Below are positions 8,376-15,937 of a stretch of 31,266 nucleotides of DNA, piece by piece. A program made the translations under genes and the position numbers. Position 1 is the stretch's first letter; each line of letters starts with the position of its first letter. The DNA is from an uncultured Oscillospiraceae bacterium (GTDB lineage Bacteria; Bacillota; Clostridia; Oscillospirales; Ruminococcaceae): NCBI GenBank assembly GCA_934457235.1, contig CAKSHT010000006.1, positions 1-31,266 of the forward strand. Direction: 5' to 3'. The notes under the pieces were generated by a model. That model was not told where the DNA came from. It searched no databases and worked only from the letters and a program-made list of their open reading frames with translations.

Positions 8376-8408
8376 AAAGGGCGAAGCATCTTGCTTCGCC
8401 CTTTTTAT
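8376..8408. terminator. Bidirectional terminator between PBP and M23 genes
   Basis: A perfect 13-bp stem (8376-8388 with 8392-8404, loop TCT) is followed by TTTTTATT on the plus strand and by T-rich sequence on the minus strand, between two convergent genes. Confidence 0.9.
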
Positions 8409-8419
8409 TGTCGTGTGTA

Positions 8420-11400
8420 TCAGTTATCTGAAATGTAGAAAAGAGGATTTACCGGGTCGCTGTCTGAACCGTCGGGACGTACCTCAAAATGGAGCGCCTG
8501 CCCTGTAGTATGACCAGTGCTTCCGGTCTTGCCGATTGTGTCGCCGGCGTTTACCTGCTGTCCCTCTGTGACAAGGATTTCCGAGCAGTGTCCGTAAAGC
8601 GTCACAAGTCCGTCGTCTGCCTGTACCATTATGCAGTTTCCGTATCCGTTGTACCAATCAGCCTTGATGACTTTTCCGCTGTCGGCAGATCTGAACTCGG
8701 TTCCCGCCGGGGCTGAAAAATCAATTCCTTTGTGGGCAAAATACCCGCCGTAGCCGTACATCTGCTCGCTTATCTCGTATTCGGACGATAAGGGTCTGAC
8801 AAGATTTCGGGCGCTGTTTACGGGTGAGTTGTCATCATAATTTACGTGTTTTCCGTTTTCAACTGCGAACAGGTCGAGAATTTTTCCGTTTTCGCGCAGT
8901 TCGAAATGCAGCGTATCGCCCTGCATTCCTCGCATATACCCGGTACTTCCGGTCTGCCCGATCACCGAGCCGATAGTAACCAACTGCCCGGCTTCAACGT
9001 CAACGCGGCTGAGGTGTGCGTACACTGTCACAAGCCCGTAACCATGGTCGATTACAACGTAGCTTCCAAGTCCGTCGTTGTCGCCGGCAGTTGCCGATTT
9101 GATGACCGTTCCGGACTGGTATGCATATACGGGAATATGTTCGCCGTAGTTCATTTCCTCGCTGTAAAGCTCCTCGCCATAGTGCAGGATTTTCTGCCAG
9201 CCGATTCTGCCGTTGGCGTCCTGGAGAGTTTCCGTTTCAAGCGGAAGCGTTGCATTCTGGCGCAGCTCTTCGGCGCCTGCCTTGTAGTAGTGGGAGTTTA
9301 TGCGCTGCTCATCGATAAGCTCGGTAATAGCCGCATTTTGTTTGCGCGCATAAGCTGCGGCTTCCGTCTTTTTGTCGCCAGGAGAGTTAGTGCCATCGCT
9401 GAGGGAAAGAATATCGAGCGCATTTCCGTCCTTGCGGAGTTCAAAATGGAGAACCGGGACTTTGTTCCAGCAAGTTTCTCCGGTCTTTCCGATGATATCG
9501 GCGCGGTCTACCTTTTGTCCGACAGAAACGTTCACGCTGCTCAGATGTGCGTAAACCGTAGCAACTCCGCTGCCGTGGTCGATTATCACATAGTTACCCA
9601 GACCGCTGTTGAATCCGCTGTCGTCGGTGGCTGCAATTACCTTTCCGGACTGGAATGCGAAAACGTCGTCGGTCTCATCGTGCTTGGCGCCGGATCTGGT
9701 AAAGTTGCTGCCGTAGAACGTCGTGTCGTAAGTCGGGTCGTATCCGGCTGTGTAGCTGACGTAAATATCATCGTATTCCAGCGGGAACTTTCCGGAGTTT
9801 ATCAGCTCCTCCGCGGAGATGCTGTCGTACGCGCCGTTTACGTTGTTCTTGTCAAGAATGCGGAGAACTTCGTTGTTGCAGTCCGCGATGAGCTTCTGAT
9901 TGAGGAGCGTTGTGGTGCTTCCGCTCAACGAATTGGTGGTCTCGCCGTTTCTGCGTATTTCAAAATGAAGGTGTTCCTTGCGTACGCCGCTGCTGTCGCC
10001 CCAGCCGGAAATTCCGGTGTGCGCGATGACGCAGCCCTTTTCAACGGTCTGCCCCTCGTGGACTGCGACGTCGCCAAGTGCCCCGTAAACCGTGGCAAGC
10101 CCGCTTCCGTGGTCGATAACGATGTAATTGCCGATACTATCGTCACCGCCGCCGGAATAAACCGCGATGACTGTACCGGACTGGACTGCGTATACATTAA
10201 CTCCGGTGCTGCCGGAATTTTCGCCGGACAGATCCACACCGAAGTGGCTTCCGCCCTTTGTGCCAATGTCCATCAGATCGCTGTTCACCATGTTCTCCGG
10301 ATCGAGCGGGAGCGTGCCGCTGGTGATAAGTTCGTACGCTTTCTGCTTGTCGTAATGGTCGCCGGTGGAGTTGATACGGTCGGTCAGCATTTTGGTGAGA
10401 TACTTGTCAAATCCGCTGGCGGTGGTTATCTTGCGGGCAGTATTCTCTACAAGGTTTACGCCGCTGGACCGGGTGAATATCGCTTCGGGTGCGTTTCCCT
10501 CGTTTATCTGCTGTTCAAGTTCAGATACGTCATACGGACGTATGCGCAGGTACAGTTCTGTGTCAGTAGTGATGAAGCTTATGGAGGAGCCGTCGTCTGA
10601 AAGCTCTGCGCGGTACGCGGTTTCACTGCCGCTGAATTTCATGCGTATCTCGTTTCCGTTGATGGTATAAGCTCCCGACAGCGTAGGATAGCTTTCGGAG
10701 GAATAAAGACTGACGGTTTTGTTCTGCGGCATGAATTCCAGCGTAGCGCCGTGGCAGGAATACATCGCAATGTCGTTTTCCTCGCGCTCCAGGCTGCTGA
10801 GGTAATCCTCGCTGAATGCCGTGTAATATACGCCGGAGCCGCCGTTTCCGTCGGCGGAGTTTTTGAACTTGAGGATATTGACGGTTTCGGGGTCGTTGTT
10901 GCCGTTCCCAAGTATAACGCCGCCGTCTGCGGTGGGAGCATAGTACATTTCTGCTCCGTTAAGCCCGGACGTGTTTTCGATAGATTTTTCAAGCTTGGCG
11001 AGTTCAAATAAGCCGGGGTCGCCGGAGGTCAGCTCAAGCGCTCCGGAAACCGTGTTTATCTCGTAATTCAGCGCTCCGCTGTTAAGGTAGTTAATACGTA
11101 TCATCAGCCGTCCGTCGGACGAAGCGAAGAATGCGGGTACGTCGGAGGCTGACAGGCTTTTGCCGACGCACTTTTCGACGCTTGCGCAGATATCCGCCGA
11201 GAATGTTATTCTGTTCTCTGAGAAGCTGAACACATACACTCCGGTCACACCGTCGGTGAATGCGGCGTAATCATCGGTGGCGTACAGCAGCCGCTGTTTG
11301 TTTGAAGCTGTCCAGTTGTTGATCACGCTGTTGTATGTCGGAGCGTAAAGGCGAATGCTCTCCGGGAGCCTGTCCGGCTTCCCCGAAAGACTGTCCGCGG

Positions 11401-11623
11401 ACAGTGAGCTTCCGGACGCAGAGTTCTGCACGAGATCCACGCTGCCGGGCTTTAGTCCGTTTACCGCCAGGATACATAACGCGACTGCCGCCGCGGCTCC
11501 CACCGGGATAAGCGTGAATTTCAGCGCCCTTTGGGCGCCGGAGTCCAGGCGGTCTGCTTCAGCCGCTTCATCTATAAAGCGCTGGTCGATGTCGTTCAGC
11601 GCGTTGTTGAGTTTCTTTTTCAC
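8420..11623 (-). CDS. Membrane-anchored protein with four M23/LytM domains
   Basis: A 1067-residue protein starting at GTG 11623, which overlaps the sigma-factor stop (GTGA) and follows GGAGGG. The open frame runs on upstream to 12226, but that part is a shadow of the sigma gene. Residues 1-35 are charged and cytosolic, 36-56 form one membrane helix, 60-440 are an extracytoplasmic region I do not recognise, and four LytM-like domains follow (about 455-565, 640-740, 820-920, 955-1060). Conserved M23 positions: domain 1 has H460xxxD464 and HLH 551-553 but Ala515 instead of the Tyr-x-His His; domain 2 has H648xxxD652 and His693 but Val724 for the first His of HxH; domain 3 lacks HxxxD; domain 4 has H964xxxD968 and His1012 but Ala1043. 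The first three domains are preceded by a repeated INS..AEEL..SG.LPLE segment. It probably binds or remodels peptidoglycan and may act as the anti-sigma or sensor partner of the coupled sigma factor; that role is inferred. Confidence 0.85.
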   Translation of the reverse strand: MKKKLNNALNDIDQRFIDEAAEADRLDSGAQRALKFTLIPVGAAAAVALCILAVNGLKPGSVDLVQNSASGSSLSADSLSGKPDRLPESIRLYAPTYNSVINNWTASNKQRLLYATDDYAAFTDGVTGVYVFSFSENRITFSADICASVEKCVGKSLSASDVPAFFASSDGRLMIRINYLNSGALNYEINTVSGALELTSGDPGLFELAKLEKSIENTSGLNGAEMYYAPTADGGVILGNGNNDPETVNILKFKNSADGNGGSGVYYTAFSEDYLSSLEREENDIAMYSCHGATLEFMPQNKTVSLYSSESYPTLSGAYTINGNEIRMKFSGSETAYRAELSDDGSSISFITTDTELYLRIRPYDVSELEQQINEGNAPEAIFTRSSGVNLVENTARKITTASGFDKYLTKMLTDRINSTGDHYDKQKAYELITSGTLPLDPENMVNSDLMDIGTKGGSHFGVDLSGENSGSTGVNVYAVQSGTVIAVYSGGGDDSIGNYIVIDHGSGLATVYGALGDVAVHEGQTVEKGCVIAHTGISGWGDSSGVRKEHLHFEIRRNGETTNSLSGSTTTLLNQKLIADCNNEVLRILDKNNVNGAYDSISAEELINSGKFPLEYDDIYVSYTAGYDPTYDTTFYGSNFTRSGAKHDETDDVFAFQSGKVIAATDDSGFNSGLGNYVIIDHGSGVATVYAHLSSVNVSVGQKVDRADIIGKTGETCWNKVPVLHFELRKDGNALDILSLSDGTNSPGDKKTEAAAYARKQNAAITELIDEQRINSHYYKAGAEELRQNATLPLETETLQDANGRIGWQKILHYGEELYSEEMNYGEHIPVYAYQSGTVIKSATAGDNDGLGSYVVIDHGYGLVTVYAHLSRVDVEAGQLVTIGSVIGQTGSTGYMRGMQGDTLHFELRENGKILDLFAVENGKHVNYDDNSPVNSARNLVRPLSSEYEISEQMYGYGGYFAHKGIDFSAPAGTEFRSADSGKVIKADWYNGYGNCIMVQADDGLVTLYGHCSEILVTEGQQVNAGDTIGKTGSTGHTTGQALHFEVRPDGSDSDPVNPLFYISDN

Positions 11624-12183
11624 AGGTCGTAGCCCTCCTTCCTGAGAAACTCCCGCAGACGTTTCATCGTGCGGGAGATACGCGACTTCACCATGCTTTC
11701 GCTGGAGTGCAGCCGCTTTGCCATCTCTGCCGTGGTATCCCCGAACCAGTAGCGCCGCATGAATATCACACGGGTGTTGTAATCCTGCTTTGAGAGAAAT
11801 TCGTTGAGCAGGCGCGTCAGCTCGTTTTCGCTCAGCCTGTCGGAAGCGTCGGAATTGCCGCCGATCAGCTCGGCAAGCTCGTCGATGGGCTGAGTTTCCA
11901 CGCTGCGCTTGGCGGCGCGGTTGTAGTCGTACCGGTCGAGCGCCAGACGCCGTGTTATCCGGCAGACGTACGCCCGCAATGACCGCGGCTTTTCGGGCGG
12001 AATGCTGTTCCACGCTCTGAGCAGGGCTTCGCTTTCGCATTCCTCCGCGTCCTGCTCGCTGCGGAGTATTCCGTACGCAAGGCTTTTCAGAAGCCTGCCG
12101 TAGCTTTCGCGCAGTTCTGTTATGCCGCGCTCGTCGCGTTCGGTCAGCAGCGCTGTTATTTCTTCGTCCCTGATGGGGGTCAC
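11620..12183 (-). CDS. ECF-type RNA polymerase sigma factor
   Basis: A 187-residue sigma-70 family protein with only regions 2 and 4, as in extracytoplasmic function sigma factors: region 2 around residues 25-90 (DAEECESEALLRAWNSI, RAYVCRITRRLALDRYD) and region 4 around 125-185 (FLSKQDYNTRVIFMRRYWFG, then the helix-turn-helix TAEMAKRLHSSESMVKSRIS). It directs core polymerase to a stress regulon. Start choice is uncertain: the only standard codon is GTG 12183, but it lies inside the ribosome site GGAGGTGA; the codon at ideal distance is ATC (12174-12172), a very rare start. The stop overlaps the GTG of the M23 protein by 4 bases, so the two are translated together. An ECF-like promoter lies upstream, suggesting autoregulation. 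Confidence 0.9.
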   Translation of the reverse strand: MTPIRDEEITALLTERDERGITELRESYGRLLKSLAYGILRSEQDAEECESEALLRAWNSIPPEKPRSLRAYVCRITRRLALDRYDYNRAAKRSVETQPIDELAELIGGNSDASDRLSENELTRLLNEFLSKQDYNTRVIFMRRYWFGDTTAEMAKRLHSSESMVKSRISRTMKRLREFLRKEGYDL

Positions 12184-12233
12184 CTCCCTTTATGTGATGC
12201 GGCACCATGCCGTGGAAGCGCTTCACTAATTAA

Positions 12234-12259
12234 GACGGCTTTTTTTATGGAGAGTTGCA
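12234..12259 (-). promoter_or_regulatory. Putative ECF sigma promoter before the sigma gene
   Basis: Read on the minus strand: TGCAAC (12259-12254), 16-bp spacer containing a run of seven A, then CGTC (12237-12234). This resembles the TGAAAC-N16-CGTC form used by Bacillus ECF factors such as SigM, including the homopolymer in the spacer. It is about 50 bases before the sigma start. Autoregulation is inferred. Confidence 0.55.
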
Positions 12260-12275
12260 GAGTTTGGAAAAATAC

Positions 12276-12302
12276 AGAAAACTCCCGGCGGCGAACCGGG
12301 AG
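12276..12302 (-). terminator. Terminator of the DUF2461 gene
   Basis: CTCCCGG/CCGGGAG stem (12302-12296 with 12288-12282, 7-nt loop) followed on the minus strand by TTTTCTGTATTTTT, just after the DUF2461 stop. Confidence 0.85.
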
Positions 12303-12313
12303 CAAATAATTCT

Positions 12314-12976
12314 TCAGCGCAGCTGCGCTTCCGCTTTCATGCAGAAATCATAGAACGGAGCGATCTTTCTGAAATCCCCGGCTACTTTCTTCGCAAGCTT
12401 ATCCGAGAACATTATCTCAGGGTCGTTGGTGTCAAACGAAAGTCCGATGTCCTTGCGGTCGAGCCAGCGCCGCAGCTCCTCCGGCTGGTCGGGAAACTTG
12501 CTTCGCTTGTACATGTCGCCGTACAGCGTGAAAACCTTCTGCTTCTCCACCGCCATGAGCGCCGCCTTGAAGCTGTCGTCCCCGGAGAGCATAAGGCTCC
12601 GCAGTGTCTGCATGGACTGTGCGGAAGCGCAGTAATATCCGCAGCCGTAGCTTATCCCGCCGGCTCCTATCGAGAAGTAAAATCCCGGAAGCGCGTGGTA
12701 TTGCTCGTGCGACCGGCTGAACGTGTACCATATGTGGTCGCGGAATATGGAATCCGGGTGCAGCCGCATATCACGGTAGATTCTTGAAATGCGGTTCGGG
12801 TTTATTTCTATCAGCGGGTCGATCTTGAGTATGGTGGGGGCTACTTCTGCGATGAGCGCTTTCATCGGCTCGGTGACGAAATTGCGGTAATCCTCCTTGT
12901 GGTCGTTGAACCACTCCCGGCTGTCATGCAGGCGGTTTTCGAACAAAAAGTCAACGGAATTCTGTGTAAATGGCAT
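12314..12976 (-). CDS. DUF2461 family protein
   Basis: A 220-residue protein of the DUF2461 (TIGR02453-like) family, recognised from the N-terminal pattern FLFENRLHDSREWFNDHKEDY, the central NRISRIYRDMRLHPD...RDHIWYTFSR and the GFYFSIGAGGISYGCGYY block followed by an Arg/Lys-rich C-terminal half. It is a complete, soluble protein with no signal or membrane segment. The biochemical function of the family is not established. The ATG has a good AAGGAG site six to eight bases upstream. It stands alone with its own terminator and diverges from the terminase pair. Confidence 0.8.
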   Translation of the reverse strand: MPFTQNSVDFLFENRLHDSREWFNDHKEDYRNFVTEPMKALIAEVAPTILKIDPLIEINPNRISRIYRDMRLHPDSIFRDHIWYTFSRSHEQYHALPGFYFSIGAGGISYGCGYYCASAQSMQTLRSLMLSGDDSFKAALMAVEKQKVFTLYGDMYKRSKFPDQPEELRRWLDRKDIGLSFDTNDPEIMFSDKLAKKVAGDFRKIAPFYDFCMKAEAQLR

Positions 12977-12999
12977 GTTTTTTATCTCCTTGCAGTGTT

Positions 13000-13045
13000 T
13001 TGCAGTTTATTTTCTTCTAGAATTATCTTGCAGGATACTCCTGCA
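13000..13045 (+). promoter_or_regulatory. Possible promoter with operator-like dyad
   Basis: TTGCAG (13000-13005), 17-bp spacer, TTATCT (13023-13028), a weak promoter, immediately followed by a perfect dyad TGCAGGA-TAC-TCCTGCA (13029-13045). The dyad would sit at the transcription start, where a repressor could act. Confidence 0.4.
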
Positions 13046-13064
13046 GAAAGAAGGTAATATTATA

Positions 13065-13316
13065 ATGACAAAATTGACTCCGGCGCAGTTCTTCGAAAAG
13101 AACAACGCGTCATTCATGAAATTCGGAAAGATGTTCACCCGCAAGCTTACGGACGAGGAGCTTATAACCGCCCTCGCCGAAAAGGACCTTGAAAAGCTGG
13201 CAAAGGTGTTCAAGCTGGTATTTGAGATGCTGGAGGAGAATTCTCCGGACGGCAGCGCGCAGCTCGCCGCGATGATCTCCGCATATTCCGAGCTGGAAGA
13301 AAGAGAGGAGCAGTGA
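13065..13316 (+). CDS. Small protein coupled to terminase
   Basis: An 83-residue acidic/basic helical protein (FEKNNASFMKFGKMFTRKL, then several Leu/Glu/Lys-rich helices ending EELEEREEQ-like) that I do not recognise. ATG 13065 follows AAGAAGG; the longer frame from 12897 would run back through the divergent DUF2461 gene and has no ribosome site. The stop codon overlaps the terminase start (GTGA), so the two are translationally coupled. Its size and place, directly before a terminase large subunit, recall small phage packaging proteins, but no helix-turn-helix or known small-terminase motif is obvious. Function unknown. Confidence 0.75.
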   Translation: MTKLTPAQFFEKNNASFMKFGKMFTRKLTDEELITALAEKDLEKLAKVFKLVFEMLEENSPDGSAQLAAMISAYSELEEREEQ

Positions 13317-14545
13317 ACGGTATTTTTTCGCCGCGCCAGAAAGAAGCGCTGTCGCTGGTGCGCTCCGGCGGGCTTAAGCGCATAAATATCCTGGAGGGCA
13401 GCGTCCGCAGCGGAAAGACCTGGATATCTGCGGTGATGTGGGGATTCTGGGTGGCTTCCGCCCCAAAGGACGGAGCGTACCTCATGGCGGGGAAAACGCT
13501 GACCACCCTGCGCCGGAACGTTCTGGAACCGATGTGCGGTATGTTCGGCGGGTGCTTCACCTACAGTCTGAGCAAAAAGGAAGCGCACCTGTTCGGCAGG
13601 CGTATATACCTGGAGGGTGCGTCAAACGCCCAGGCGGAAAGCAAGATACGCGGAATGACGCTCAACGGCGCCTACTGCGACGAGCTTTCGCTGTTTCCGG
13701 AGGATTTTTTCGCGATGCTGCTTTCCAGATTATCAGTCAGCGGCGCGAAGCTCCTTGCTACGACCAACCCGGATAACCCAGGGCACTGGCTGAAGCGCGG
13801 ATATCTCGACAACCCGGCGCTCGACCTGCTCGACTTGAAATTCACCCTGGAGGACAATCCGTACCTGCCGCCGGAATACGTCCGTGCGCTGCGCTCGGAG
13901 TACACCGGAGTGTATTACGACAGGTTTATCCTGGGTAACTGGGTAGCCGCAGAGGGCAGGATTTACGAGGATTTCACCGAAAAGTGCATAATATCTCCGA
14001 CAGTGCTGAAGCAGCGCCTTTCGGAGCACCCGCTGATGACCTCGGTGGTCGGGGTGGATTACGGTGGGAACAAGAGCGCCAGTGCGTTCGTCCATACTGG
14101 CTACGACGCGGGATTTCAGAACGTTTACGTGCTTTCGGAGCACTACGACAAGCGCAATATGTCCGCGGAGAGCCTTATTTCAGCGTTCGTGGATTATACC
14201 ACGGAAGAGCGCGGGCGCTTCCCGACGCTCGGCACAGCCTGCTGCGACAGCGCTGAGCAGCTGCTGATAAAGAGTTTCCGCAGCGCAGTGAATATCGAAG
14301 TCAGAAACGCCATGAAAAAGCAGGTCGCAACGCGAATCAACATGGTAAACCGGCTTATTTCCGCAGGCAGACTGCATATCAGTTCAGAGTGCCCTCACCT
14401 TATCGACGCGCTGCGATCCGCAGTCTGGGACGAACGCAGCGTCCATAAGGACGTCCGGCTGGACGATGGTTCCACCAATATCGACAGCCTTGACGCGTTC
14501 GAATATTCACTGGAGCGCTTCGAACGGGAGCTTTTCCGGTACTGA
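13313..14545 (+). CDS. Phage terminase large subunit (PBSX/TerL type), isolated
   Basis: A complete 410-residue TerL. The ATPase half has Walker A GSVRSGKT (29-36), Walker B with catalytic Glu GAYCDEL (119-125) and the coupling motif TTNPDNPGHW (150-159). The nuclease half (from about 240) has GVDYGG (247-252), CCDSAE (310-315) and DSLDAFEY (391-398), providing the expected Asp residues for an RNase H-like metal site. TerL cuts and pumps phage DNA into capsids. GTG 13313 is coupled to the small gene before it. No portal, capsid, integrase or lysis genes are nearby: the next gene is rpmG. So this is either a leftover kept intact, or a domesticated packaging or nuclease module; the sequence cannot decide. 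Confidence 0.9.
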   Translation: MNGIFSPRQKEALSLVRSGGLKRINILEGSVRSGKTWISAVMWGFWVASAPKDGAYLMAGKTLTTLRRNVLEPMCGMFGGCFTYSLSKKEAHLFGRRIYLEGASNAQAESKIRGMTLNGAYCDELSLFPEDFFAMLLSRLSVSGAKLLATTNPDNPGHWLKRGYLDNPALDLLDLKFTLEDNPYLPPEYVRALRSEYTGVYYDRFILGNWVAAEGRIYEDFTEKCIISPTVLKQRLSEHPLMTSVVGVDYGGNKSASAFVHTGYDAGFQNVYVLSEHYDKRNMSAESLISAFVDYTTEERGRFPTLGTACCDSAEQLLIKSFRSAVNIEVRNAMKKQVATRINMVNRLISAGRLHISSECPHLIDALRSAVWDERSVHKDVRLDDGSTNIDSLDAFEYSLERFERELFRY

Positions 14546-14659
14546 CCCGCATTACATATTATACTATTAATAAAACCCATTATCAACATTCACAAAATGT
14601 TTGAGCGGTATCTCCTGATATAACGCGTCAAAAAAACGCTGAAATATTGAAAATACCGC

Positions 14660-14688
14660 TTGACAAGCGGGTTTATTTGTGGTATAAT
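14660..14688 (+). promoter_or_regulatory. Consensus sigma-A promoter of rpmG-secE-nusG-rplKA
   Basis: TTGACA (14660-14665), 17-bp spacer, TATAAT (14683-14688): a perfect match to consensus, as expected for a highly expressed ribosomal operon. The leader that follows contains small hairpins (GTGCC/GGCAC around 14719-14746, GGGG/CCCC next to it). Confidence 0.92.
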
Positions 14689-14794
14689 AGTAATACCTCG
14701 AATGGGGTTTATTTTTTTGTGCCTATTTTTACGATCGGCACAGGGGAAGCGCCCCCGTTTATAACCTGCAATTCCGCAGACGAGGGAGGCAATA

Positions 14795-14818
14795 ATGCCT
14801 GAAAGGGCAAGAAAATAG
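14795..14818 (+). CDS. Putative 7-residue leader peptide before rpmG
   Basis: ATG 14795 lies five bases after a strong GGGAGG (14784-14789) and encodes MPERARK before a TAG at 14816-14818. The stop codon abuts the GGAGGTG ribosome site of rpmG (14818-14824). A ribosome ending here would sit on the rpmG site, so it could couple or tune rpmG translation. The ORF is very short and may be chance, but the strong ribosome site is otherwise unexplained. Confidence 0.45.
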   Translation: MPERARK

Positions 14819-14830
14819 GAGGTGCCGAAA

Positions 14831-14980
14831 GTGAGAGTTAAAATTACACTGGCGTGTACAGAATGCAAGCAGCGCAACTACAACACCATGAAGAACAAGA
14901 AGAATGATCCTGACAGACTTGAAATGAACAAGTACTGCCGCTTCTGCAAAAAGCATACTCTTCACAAGGAAACAAAGTAA
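14831..14980 (+). CDS. rpmG: 50S ribosomal protein L33
   Basis: A 49-residue protein starting with GTG 14831 ([19 protein letters not shown]) with GGAGGTG six bases upstream. It is the zinc-binding form of L33: CTEC and CRFC pairs provide four Cys ligands, and the ending [10 protein letters not shown] is typical. It binds 23S rRNA near the E site. It is the first cistron of the rpmG-secE-nusG-rplK-rplA cluster, 15 bases before secE. Confidence 0.95.
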   Translation: MRVKITLACTECKQRNYNTMKNKKNDPDRLEMNKYCRFCKKHTLHKETK

Positions 14981-14995
14981 TCAGGAGGAGTCTAA

Positions 14996-15328
14996 ATGGC
15001 AAACGAGATCGAAAAGAAGAACGTTGGCACTGACACTCCCGATGAGATTTCCGATGTAAAGGAAAGCGCAGACTCCAAGGAAAAAAAGTCCAAGGACAAG
15101 GACGCAAAGGATAAATCCAAGAAGGCGTCCGCAAAGAAGCCGAAAAAGGGTATCGTAAAGTATTTCAAGGACTGCAAGGCTGAATTCAAGAAGGTCGTAT
15201 GGCCCACCCCGAAGGAGACCACGCATAACACCATCGTTGTTATCGTTGTCTGCCTGCTGGCTGGACTGTTCGTTTTCGGAATTGATTCACTCTTCGCCCT
15301 GATCAATTCACTGATACTTCGGGGCTGA
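14996..15328 (+). CDS. secE: Preprotein translocase subunit SecE
   Basis: 110 residues: a long Lys/Asp/Ser-rich N-terminal extension (1-50), the conserved amphipathic segment FKDCKAEFKKVVWPTPKET (about 56-75) and one C-terminal membrane helix (about 78-105). SecE clamps SecY in the SecYEG protein-export channel. AGGAGG lies just before ATG 14996. Position between rpmG and nusG is the standard bacterial order. The charged extension is longer than in minimal Firmicutes SecE. Confidence 0.95.
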   Translation: MANEIEKKNVGTDTPDEISDVKESADSKEKKSKDKDAKDKSKKASAKKPKKGIVKYFKDCKAEFKKVVWPTPKETTHNTIVVIVVCLLAGLFVFGIDSLFALINSLILRG

Positions 15329-15347
15329 CAGATTCAAGGGGGTAAAT

Positions 15348-15872
15348 ATGGCTGATACAGAGGCAAAGTGGTATATACTGCACACATACTCCGGCTACGA
15401 GAACAAGGTTGCCAGCGACATCATGAAGGTCGTTGAGAACAGAGGTCTCCAGAACCTCATCGAAGAGGTTTATCTGCCCGTTGAGATGACCAAGCAGGTC
15501 AAGGAAAACGGCAAGGAGGTCGAAGTCGAGGAAAAGCTGTTCCCCAGCTATGTGTTCGTTAAGATGATCATTACCAACGAATCCTGGTATATCTGCCGCA
15601 ACACCCGTGGCGTTACCGGCTTCGTCGGTCCAGGGTCACAGCCCACTCCCCTGAGTGAAGAAGAGGTCAGAAACCTCGGCATTACCACCAAGGAAACAAG
15701 CGTTTCTCTTGATGTGGGCGACAGCGTTAAGATCAAGTCCGGTCCTCTTGAGGGATTCGAGGGCACCGTCAGCAGCGTTGATCCCGATCAGAACAAGGTC
15801 GTTGTTGACCTTATGATGATGGGTCAGAAGGCTCCGACTTCGTTCGAAATTCCGGCTGTCGAAAAGATCTGA
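15348..15872 (+). CDS. nusG: Transcription termination/antitermination factor NusG
   Basis: 174 residues with the NGN domain (starting AKWYILHTYSGYENKVASDI, with EVYLPVE and FPSYVFVKM) and the C-terminal KOW motif (VGDSVKIKSGPLEGFEGTV, about 122-140). NusG binds RNA polymerase, affects pausing and Rho action, and links to ribosomal S10. Full length for the family; ATG 15348 follows AAGGGGG. Confidence 0.96.
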   Translation: MADTEAKWYILHTYSGYENKVASDIMKVVENRGLQNLIEEVYLPVEMTKQVKENGKEVEVEEKLFPSYVFVKMIITNESWYICRNTRGVTGFVGPGSQPTPLSEEEVRNLGITTKETSVSLDVGDSVKIKSGPLEGFEGTVSSVDPDQNKVVVDLMMMGQKAPTSFEIPAVEKI

Positions 15873-15937
15873 CGGATAACCGTCAACCACCATTACGGTG
15901 AGATCAAACTTCAAGTTTTTTATGGAGGATAAAAATC

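Noticed and set aside
8846..10600. A 584-codon plus-strand open frame
   Set aside because: It lies fully antisense to the M23 gene, has no family pattern, and the opposite strand shows four clear M23 domains.
11624..12226. N-terminal extension of the M23 protein to 12226
   Set aside because: The extension is an Arg-rich shadow of the sigma gene; the GTG at 11623 has a good ribosome site and overlaps the sigma stop.
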